From assembly GCF_003236305.1 (NCBI RefSeq), contig NZ_POTX01000002.1:23513-87512 (forward strand): a stretch of DNA of 64,000 nucleotides, in the 5' to 3' direction. Shown here piece by piece: positions 58,811-64,000 of the stretch (position 1 is the first letter of the stretch; each line of letters begins with the position of its first letter). The notes under the pieces were generated by a model. The model saw only the letters and a list, made by a program, of their open reading frames with translations, was not told the DNA's origin and made no database searches. The translations under genes and the position numbers were made by a program. This DNA is from Micromonospora endophytica. GTDB lineage: Bacteria; Actinomycetota; Actinomycetes; Mycobacteriales; Micromonosporaceae.

Positions 58811-59166
58811 GCGGTGCGCTCCTTCGGGTACGGCGAGCCGCCGGTGCGGCGCTCGCGACGGGTGCGGTGCACCTCGGTTTCCAGCGCGTCGAACCGGCGC
58901 TCCCAGCGCTCGGACTGGTCGAACTGCGACAGCCAGCGGATCAGGTCGCCGAAGTGGGCGGGGTCGAGTTGGTAGTGGCGCTCGCGGCCGACCACGGCGT
59001 CGCGCACCAGCCCGCTTTCTCGAAGTACGCGCAGATGGCGGCTGATCGCCGGCCGGCTGATCTCGAAGTGCTCGGCGATCCGGCCGGCGGTGAGCTGGCG
59101 ATCCCGCAGCAGTTCGAGGATGCGTCGGCGCACCGGATCCGCGATCGCCGCAGCTACCTCGTCCAC
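58807..59166 (-). CDS. ArsR-family regulator
   Basis: This 119-residue winged-helix protein has IADPVRRRILELLRDRQLTAGRIAEHFEISRPAISRHLRVLRESGLV, the ArsR-type DNA-binding core (about residues 8-54). It lacks the Cys metal site of metal-sensing members. GTG 59166 is the first start that fits the domain; longer open frame upstream has no homologous look. A GTAACC/GGTTAC dyad just upstream is the probable autoregulatory operator. It is coupled to the SRPBCC gene. Confidence 0.85.
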   Translation of the reverse strand: MDEVAAAIADPVRRRILELLRDRQLTAGRIAEHFEISRPAISRHLRVLRESGLVRDAVVGRERHYQLDPAHFGDLIRWLSQFDQSERWERRFDALETEVHRTRRERRTGGSPYPKERTA

Positions 59167-59176
59167 GCACGGAAGC

Positions 59177-59192
59177 GTAACCGGTGGGTTAC
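59177..59192. promoter_or_regulatory. Candidate ArsR operator
   Basis: GTAACC and GGTTAC flank a 4-base spacer 11 bp upstream of the ArsR start codon, next to an AT-rich -10-like AATATG on the minus strand. The position suits autorepression. Confidence 0.5.
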
Positions 59193-59237
59193 ATATTCTC
59201 CAGCTCGGCCGAGCCGGCGATCCGGACGAGCCTCGGG

Positions 59238-60044
59238 TCACCGCCGGCCGATGGAACGGCGAGGCCGCCGGGTCGGCAGCAACGTGAGCGCCGCAAGCGC
59301 GAGCAGGCCAGCGAGCCCCCACGGGTGGTGGTCGGTCGTCACCACCACCAGGTGGGCCGTGCCGGCGGTGACGATCTCACCGTGGATCTCGTAGCTGCCG
59401 AGGGCCAGGGCCGGCAGGGTGACCGGGATCCGGATCACCCGCTCCTCGCCGGGCGCGAGATCCGGCACTGCGGGCGGCGCGACGAACCCGGTCGGACTCG
59501 GGGCGCGGCCGACGCGGAACGACAGGGCCACGGCGGCGGGCGCGGCCTGCTCGTTACGCAGTCGCAACACGACAGTACGCCGGGCGGGCGCGCCGAAGCG
59601 GGCCGGCCAGCCACGGTCCCGCTCGACGGACGCCCCGACGACGACCGGAGGACCTGTCGCCGCCTGCCGCACGGTGCCGCTGTCCGGCGGGGCCGCACCG
59701 CTGACCAGCAGCGGCACGTCGACGGAGAAGCGGGTGTCCAGGGTGCTCACCCGCAGCTGGCACGGGCAACCGCCGGGCGGGACCGACACGGTGAGCGGCG
59801 CGCCACCGGCACCGCCACCGGGCACGTGAATCTGGGCCGAGGTGTCCCGCGCGCACCGTGCCGGTCCGCCCGACCCGCAGAGTTCGATCACGACAGTGCC
59901 GGTGGGCCAGCCGGTCAGGCGCACCTGCACCTGTTCACCCGGCGCCGCCTCGGCCCGGTCCAACGTCACCTGCGGCGCCGGGTTCGGCGCACCGGTCACC
60001 GCCAGCCCGGCGATCAGGGCGAGGCCGTACGCCGCCAGCCTCAT
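59238..60044 (-). CDS. Secreted membrane-anchored protein of haem locus
   Basis: This 268-residue protein has a signal peptide (about residues 1-18), an N-terminal beta domain with Cys pairs (IELCGSGGPARCARDT, GGCPCQLRV) similar in layout to the neocarzinostatin-like domain of its neighbours, a second beta domain, and a C-terminal membrane helix (about 245-262) with a basic tail. It would sit outside the membrane. It overlaps the preceding DUF916-like gene by ATGA and ends a three-gene operon that begins under an IdeR box. The function is unknown; context suggests haem capture or complex assembly. Confidence 0.7.
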   Translation of the reverse strand: MRLAAYGLALIAGLAVTGAPNPAPQVTLDRAEAAPGEQVQVRLTGWPTGTVVIELCGSGGPARCARDTSAQIHVPGGGAGGAPLTVSVPPGGCPCQLRVSTLDTRFSVDVPLLVSGAAPPDSGTVRQAATGPPVVVGASVERDRGWPARFGAPARRTVVLRLRNEQAAPAAVALSFRVGRAPSPTGFVAPPAVPDLAPGEERVIRIPVTLPALALGSYEIHGEIVTAGTAHLVVVTTDHHPWGLAGLLALAALTLLPTRRPRRSIGRR

Positions 60045-61189
60045 CCGCCGGTGGACCTCGTCCGCTCGCCGCCTTCGGCCGCACCGCTGGGCTCGACCTG
60101 GCCGGTGGACTCAGGCTGGTCAGCCGGGCCGGCGGTGGGCTGGGCCTGGTCGACCGGGCCGGTGGTCGACTGAGCGCGGCGTCGCCGGGCGGCGGGCAAC
60201 CGGGTGGCCAGCAGCGCGCCGAGCGCGGCGAGCAACACGACGGTCCAGACCCAGGGCACGGCCCAGACCCCGGCGGTACGGGTCACCGTCGGCAGCATCC
60301 GATCGGCGCTGGCCGGATCGACGACGACGTCGGCGGAGAGCCGGACGGCCGGCACCACGTTGTTGATCTGCTCGGTGACGGTGATTGCCGCGCCCGGCAG
60401 AAGTTCGGGCACGGGCACGGGTACGGTCCGGGCGAGCGGGAGGCCGAAGGGCGCGTGCAGGCGAACCTGGGCGGTGCCGGTCAGGCGGACGTTGCCGGTG
60501 TTGCGGAGCCGGTAACTGACCACCACCGGACCGGTGCCGAAGGGGTTGATCGGATTGTCGTAACCGACCCGCATCGCCTCGACCTGAAGTCCGGGACGGA
60601 CCGGGCCGGCCACCCGCAGGTAGATCCGGGCGGCGACCCGGCGGTCGAGGTTGATCCGCTGGCCGCCGGTGGAACCGAGCTGCGCGATCGAGGCGACCAC
60701 ACCGCCGGCGTGGTCGCCCGGACTGGCGTTGGCCGGCACGGTGAGTTGGAACGGCACGATCACCTGCTTGCCGGCCGGCACCCGGTAGGTCCGGTGGGCG
60801 AACGAGGTCCAGGCGCCCACGTCGGTGGGTGCCTGGCTCGCCGGTTGCAGGGCGAAGCCACCGTCGGCGGTGGTGAACGCGTCGGCACCGTACACCGCGA
60901 AGCTCATCGGCTCCTTGCTCAGGTTGGTGATGGCGACCCGGTCCTCGATGCGCTGGCCGGGTTCGGCGTCGTGGACGAAGTAGCTGCGCCCGGTGGGGCC
61001 GTCCGGGCCGGAGGGCTGGACCGCCCAGGTGAAACCGGCCTCCGCACCGGCGGGATCGGCCTCGGTGCCGGTGGGCGAGGGTGCCGGCGCGCCGGCGTGG
61101 GCGACGGCCGGGCCGGTGGCCAGCACGGCGAGGACCGCTGTCACGGCGACCAGGTGCGCGGAAGGGCACCTCGTCATCAACGTACGCAC
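60041..61189 (-). CDS. DUF916-like (WxL-binding family) membrane protein
   Basis: This 382-residue protein has a signal peptide (about residues 1-30), a DUF916-type domain (FTWAVQPSGPDGPTGRSYFVHDAEPGQ, then AITNLSKEPMSFAVYGADAF and VPAGKQVIVPFQLTVPANASPGDHAGG), a second domain with VSYRLRNTGNVRLTGTA, a membrane helix (about 320-340) and a long polar tail. In Firmicutes such proteins bind WxL proteins at the cell wall. I prefer GTG 61189, nine bases after GGAAGGG; GTG 61207 is an alternative. The start lies in the loop of a 12-bp hairpin. Confidence 0.75.
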   Translation of the reverse strand: MRTLMTRCPSAHLVAVTAVLAVLATGPAVAHAGAPAPSPTGTEADPAGAEAGFTWAVQPSGPDGPTGRSYFVHDAEPGQRIEDRVAITNLSKEPMSFAVYGADAFTTADGGFALQPASQAPTDVGAWTSFAHRTYRVPAGKQVIVPFQLTVPANASPGDHAGGVVASIAQLGSTGGQRINLDRRVAARIYLRVAGPVRPGLQVEAMRVGYDNPINPFGTGPVVVSYRLRNTGNVRLTGTAQVRLHAPFGLPLARTVPVPVPELLPGAAITVTEQINNVVPAVRLSADVVVDPASADRMLPTVTRTAGVWAVPWVWTVVLLAALGALLATRLPAARRRRAQSTTGPVDQAQPTAGPADQPESTGQVEPSGAAEGGERTRSTGG

Positions 61190-61205
61190 AACAAGGTGCC
61201 CTTCC
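61160..61205. repeat. 12-bp inverted repeat around a start codon
   Basis: GGAAGGGCACCT (61160-61171) is exactly complementary to AGGTGCCCTTCC (61194-61205), with 22 bases between. On the minus strand the first arm holds the likely ribosome site and the loop holds GTG 61189 of the DUF916-like gene, so pairing could block initiation. Confidence 0.6.
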
Positions 61206-61210
61206 ACGGG

Positions 61211-62731
61211 TCAGGAGAGGGTGAGGGTCAGGGTGGCGGTGTAGTCACCCGGGGTGGTGGCGGCCGGCACGCCGAGGGCGAGGTCCGCACCGCACCGGAA
61301 GCTACCGGCGCTGGTTCCGGCGGCGGCGCCGCAGAGCGTACGGGCGCTGCCCAGACCGGTGCCGTCACCGGGGTTGGTCTGCCCGCCCGGGGTGACCACC
61401 CCGGACGTGCCCACCAGCCCGTCGCTCAGCACCGACGCGTCGGGCGTCCAGCCGAGGTTGTCGGCGGCGATGGTGCCGCCCAGCGGGCTGGTGAAGTTCT
61501 CCACCTGGCCGACCACGTTCCAGCCGGCGTTGGTGCCGCGCAGGTCGCTGACCGTCACCGCGTGCAGCGCGCCGTCGGCGGTCGCGCCGGGGTGCACCGC
61601 GGACAACGCCACTGCGCTGCCGGCGGAGGTCAGCGTCAGCGGACCGGACTGGAGCACCTGGGCGGTGATCTCCTGCTCGGCGTCGCCCGGTGCACCCGCG
61701 CCACCGAAGGTGATCGGGGTGAAGGTGTCCTGGCTGCGGTCGCTGGAGGCGTGCGCCGCGAAGGTCAGCACGTAGCACTGGACGGCGGTGCAGTCCACTG
61801 TGTCGCCGTTGCCGTCGGTGTAGCTCGGCACCAGGTCCAGGGTGGTGGAGAAGGTGCCGTCGGTGGCCAACTGCACCTGGGCGGCAGAGGACGAGGCGTT
61901 GCGGTGCACCCACTTCACCGGCTTGTACGGGCGCGAGTTCGTCCAGTAGTTCTCGCCCTTGGGGCCGAAGGCGACGTAGAAACCGACACCTCCGTTGGCG
62001 TCCGGGTCGAACCCGGTGCCGCTGACCGTGACAGTGGCTCCCTCAGGATCGAGGGCGGCGGACGGGTTCACCGTCACCGCCGGGGTGGCGGGACCTCCAC
62101 CGGCCCCGGTGGTGAGGGTGAACGACGCCGGGTCGAGCACCGTGCCGGCGGTGAAGAAGCCGGCGAACGCGCTGGCCCCGGCCTCGGTGAGGGTGGTGGT
62201 GAGGTTGTTCCAGCTCACCGTCTCGCCCGAGCTGGTCGGGGTGCTCGTGCCGGTGCCGAGGGTGGCGATGGTGGCCTGCGCGACCTGCACCGGTTCGAAG
62301 CCACCGCCACTGGTCGCCAGGTCGACGTCGGCGAGCAGCGAGCCGCCGACGGCGTCCACCACCACTGTGGGGTTGGCCAGGGTGATGGTGAAGAAGTGCC
62401 CGGGGTAGGAGAACACGACGGTGCCGCCGTAGTTGACGGTGGTGGCACCGGTGGCGCTGTCGTACGAGCCGCCGGTGGCCGGGAACGTGAAGGTGCCGTC
62501 GGAGTTGCGGGTCGCGCCGCCGGTGACGGCGATCGGCGGGTTGCCGTCACCGTTCGAGACGTAGGTGCGGAACGAACTCTTGAAGCCCCAGCTGAGGCTT
62601 CCCCCGGTGACGTCGGTGGGTGCCGCGGTGGCGGGTGCCACCGCGGCAAGTGACGCGGCAGCGCCGAGTACGGCGGCTGTCGCCCACTGCCACGAGCGTC
62701 GGCGGATGCCGCCGGGTCTGGGTACGGACAT
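61211..62731 (-). CDS. HtaA-domain haem-binding protein with WxL-like C terminus
   Basis: This 506-residue secreted protein has a signal peptide (about residues 1-37) and an HtaA domain: LSWGFKSSFRTYVSNGDG, then GSYDSATGATTVNYGGTVVFSYPGHFFTITLANPTV (about 45-120). A middle neocarzinostatin-like beta domain follows (VTVSGTGFDPDANGGVGFYVAFG). The C terminus, VSDLRGTNAGWNVVGQVENF and LGWTP, resembles a WxL domain. HtaA domains bind haem in Corynebacterium. GGAAGGAAG precedes the ATG. An IdeR box lies 31 bp upstream, so iron should repress it. Confidence 0.82.
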   Translation of the reverse strand: MSVPRPGGIRRRSWQWATAAVLGAAASLAAVAPATAAPTDVTGGSLSWGFKSSFRTYVSNGDGNPPIAVTGGATRNSDGTFTFPATGGSYDSATGATTVNYGGTVVFSYPGHFFTITLANPTVVVDAVGGSLLADVDLATSGGGFEPVQVAQATIATLGTGTSTPTSSGETVSWNNLTTTLTEAGASAFAGFFTAGTVLDPASFTLTTGAGGGPATPAVTVNPSAALDPEGATVTVSGTGFDPDANGGVGFYVAFGPKGENYWTNSRPYKPVKWVHRNASSSAAQVQLATDGTFSTTLDLVPSYTDGNGDTVDCTAVQCYVLTFAAHASSDRSQDTFTPITFGGAGAPGDAEQEITAQVLQSGPLTLTSAGSAVALSAVHPGATADGALHAVTVSDLRGTNAGWNVVGQVENFTSPLGGTIAADNLGWTPDASVLSDGLVGTSGVVTPGGQTNPGDGTGLGSARTLCGAAAGTSAGSFRCGADLALGVPAATTPGDYTATLTLTLS

Positions 62732-62761
62732 GCGTCTTCCTTCCAGAGAGGGGAGGGAGCA

Positions 62762-62780
62762 TTAGGTTAGCCTCACCTAA
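62762..62780. promoter_or_regulatory. IdeR/DtxR iron box, leftward operon
   Basis: TTAGGTTAGCCTCACCTAA agrees with the 19-bp consensus TTAGGTTAGSCTAACCTAA at 18 positions. It lies 31 bp upstream of the HtaA-domain gene start, where iron-loaded IdeR would block transcription. Confidence 0.85.
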
Positions 62781-62830
62781 CTTTTTGGAGAATCCTCCGA
62801 ACACCCTCTTGCGCGCCGACCAAGATCTAC

Positions 62831-62849
62831 TTAGGTTAGCCTAACCATA
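62831..62849. promoter_or_regulatory. IdeR/DtxR iron box, rightward operon
   Basis: TTAGGTTAGCCTAACCATA matches the iron-box consensus at 17 of 19 positions. It lies 16 bp upstream of ATG 62866 and controls the rightward haem operon. Confidence 0.85.
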
Positions 62850-62865
62850 TATCCGGAGGTTGATC

Positions 62866-63687
62866 ATGAAAGCCCGCATCGCCACCGCCCTGGTCAGCGG
62901 GGTGTTGCTGAGCATCGGCACCCTGCCGGTGAGTCCCGCCAGCGCCGGCACCGTCGGCAAGGGACCGAACGGCCAGCGGCTCTCCGTCTCCGCCACCAGC
63001 GGGATTCCGCTCGACGGCAGCACCGTCACCGTCACCGGATCCGGCTACGACGTCACCAAGGGCATCTACGTCGCGTTCTGCCTCGACAACGGCGCTGCCG
63101 CCGCCCCCTCCCCCTGCGGCGGCGGCATCGACACCGACGGCTCCAGCGGCGCCTCGCACTGGATCTCCTCGAACCCGCCGTCCTACGGCGAGGGACTCGC
63201 CGTGCCGTACGGCCCCGGTGGATCGTTCACTGTCCAGCTCAAGATCACCCCGCGCTTCGGCGACGTGGACTGCACCACCCGCCGCTGCGTGGTGTCCACC
63301 CGCAACGACCACACCCGTGGCGCGGACCGGTCCCAGGACGTCCGGGTGCCGGTCAGCTTCGCCACCGCCCCGGCCAGCCCGACCGCTCGCGCCACCGCCG
63401 CCCCGGCGACGACCGCCACGCGCTCAGCCGCTCCCCCGAGCGTCTCGGCCGGCGGTGGGCCGACCTCGGCCCCGCCGGCGTCCTCGGCCACCGCCGCGAA
63501 CAACCCTGACGCCGCGACCGGCACCGGGGCGAGTGCCGCCGCCAGTGACCAACCGCTGCTCACCACCCAGGTCAGCGACAGCAGCCCGGCTGGGCGTTGG
63601 TTCAACGCCGTGCTGGCCGGACTCGCGGCGATGCTGATCGTTCTCGTGGTGTTGCGGGCCCGGCGGTGGCGCCGGGTGAAGCCATGA
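62866..63687 (+). CDS. Iron-regulated secreted membrane-anchored protein
   Basis: This 273-residue protein has a signal peptide (about residues 1-29, ending ASAG), a neocarzinostatin-like beta domain ([34 protein letters not shown], with paired Cys), a Thr/Ala/Pro-rich stalk (about 165-235) and a C-terminal helix with RRWRR tail. The beta domain resembles the middle part of the HtaA-domain protein. GGAGG ends six bases before ATG 62866. It overlaps the HmuT-like gene by ATGA, so it is part of the haem uptake operon; it may pass haem to that lipoprotein. Confidence 0.78.
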   Translation: MKARIATALVSGVLLSIGTLPVSPASAGTVGKGPNGQRLSVSATSGIPLDGSTVTVTGSGYDVTKGIYVAFCLDNGAAAAPSPCGGGIDTDGSSGASHWISSNPPSYGEGLAVPYGPGGSFTVQLKITPRFGDVDCTTRRCVVSTRNDHTRGADRSQDVRVPVSFATAPASPTARATAAPATTATRSAAPPSVSAGGGPTSAPPASSATAANNPDAATGTGASAAASDQPLLTTQVSDSSPAGRWFNAVLAGLAAMLIVLVVLRARRWRRVKP

Positions 63688-64000
63688 GGCGCCTCGTCAC
63701 GCTGCTGGTACTGCCCGCGTTGCTCGGCCTGACCGCCTGCGACACCACGACCACGCCGGCCGCGACCCCGGCGACCGGCTGCGGACCCGCCACCGCCGTG
63801 GTCGCCGACACCGACGTCGAGCCGATCGGTGCCGACCCGGGCAGCGCTCTGCCGGTCACTGTCACCTCGGCCGACGGCACCAGCGTCACCGTGACCGACG
63901 CCAGCCGGGTGCTGCCGGTGAACCTGTACGGTTCGATCGCCGAGATCGTGTTCAGTCTCGGCCTGGGTGGGCGGGTGGTCGGCCGGGACACCTCCACCAC
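63684..64000 (+). CDS. hmuT: HmuT-like haem-binding lipoprotein, N-terminal part
   Basis: The first 105 codons are inside the window; the rest lies to the right. It begins with a lipoprotein signal ending LTAC (Cys about residue 19), then a linker and [23 protein letters not shown] followed by [22 protein letters not shown], the start of a TroA/HmuT-type helical-backbone binding protein. In other actinobacteria HmuT feeds haem to the HmuUV ABC importer, which is expected next. The ATG overlaps the stop of the iron-regulated gene. Confidence 0.8.
   Translation, partial: MRRLVTLLVLPALLGLTACDTTTTPAATPATGCGPATAVVADTDVEPIGADPGSALPVTVTSADGTSVTVTDASRVLPVNLYGSIAEIVFSLGLGGRVVGRDTST

Noticed and set aside
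59858..62653. Very long plus-strand open frame (over 900 codons) opposite the haem operon
   Set aside because: Its product is Gly/Arg/His-rich without any domain, and it lies antisense to three genes with signal peptides, ATGA coupling and an iron box. It is a GC-driven shadow.

Overview
The window is very GC-rich, with short intergenic gaps, many 4-bp ATGA/GTGA gene overlaps, GTG starts and actinobacterial gene families. This points to an actinomycete, most likely of the Micromonosporaceae. That placement is inferred from composition, gene content and a GGAAGGGCACC-type inverted repeat, not from a phylogenetic marker. There are no rRNA or tRNA genes, CRISPR arrays, insertion sequences or phage genes.

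Region 1 (1-3.3 kb): the start of a secreted protein (minus strand), a small membrane protein, and a two-gene sodium:solute symporter (DUF4212 small subunit plus SSS permease).

Region 2 (3.3-22.6 kb): a probable organosulfur acquisition island. An SsuD-type monooxygenase and an SfnB-like flavoprotein are divergent from a ten-gene run: peptide-type ABC transporter, two LLM flavin monooxygenase-family proteins, an SfnB-like flavoprotein, two aldo/keto reductases, and an LLM monooxygenase fused to a nitroreductase-type flavin reductase. The far edge is a convergent polar amino acid ABC transporter with a GNAT acetyltransferase. The two ends carry the same nested dyad, CCTAT-N4-CCTATAGG-N4-ATAGG-like, at 5625-5650 and 22540-22565. 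The first copy overlaps a promoter for a 24-residue leader peptide with a Cys near its C terminus, probably translated from a leaderless mRNA. Together they suggest one sulfur-starvation regulon that imports S-containing compounds, possibly acetylates them, and breaks C-S bonds with FMNH2-dependent enzymes.

Region 3 (22.6-33.1 kb): carbohydrate genes. GH2 beta-galactosidase, BadF-type sugar kinase and ROK repressor form one operon. Divergent from it are a heparinase-like protein and a CUT1 sugar ABC transporter (binding protein and two permeases, no ATPase).

Region 4 (33.1-49.7 kb): a GntR regulator divergent from a complete myo-inositol catabolic operon (kinase, aldolase, IolB, IolD, IolA, IolE, IolG). 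The same strand continues into a Tat-exported PAP2-family protein with an autotransporter-type beta-strand tail, a Gfo/Idh/MocA dehydrogenase and a 1464-residue GH38 alpha-mannosidase.

Region 5 (49.8-59.2 kb): Bcr/CflA efflux pump, a SWIM zinc-finger/DUF6493-like pair of unknown function, a methyltransferase, a large KatE-type catalase, and an ArsR-SRPBCC pair.

Region 6 (59.2-64 kb): an iron-controlled haem-uptake locus. Two IdeR/DtxR boxes sit between divergent operons. Leftward are an HtaA-domain protein with a WxL-like C terminus, a DUF916-like (WxL-binding family) membrane protein and a membrane-anchored protein. Rightward are a secreted anchored protein and the start of an HmuT-like haem-binding lipoprotein that runs off the window.
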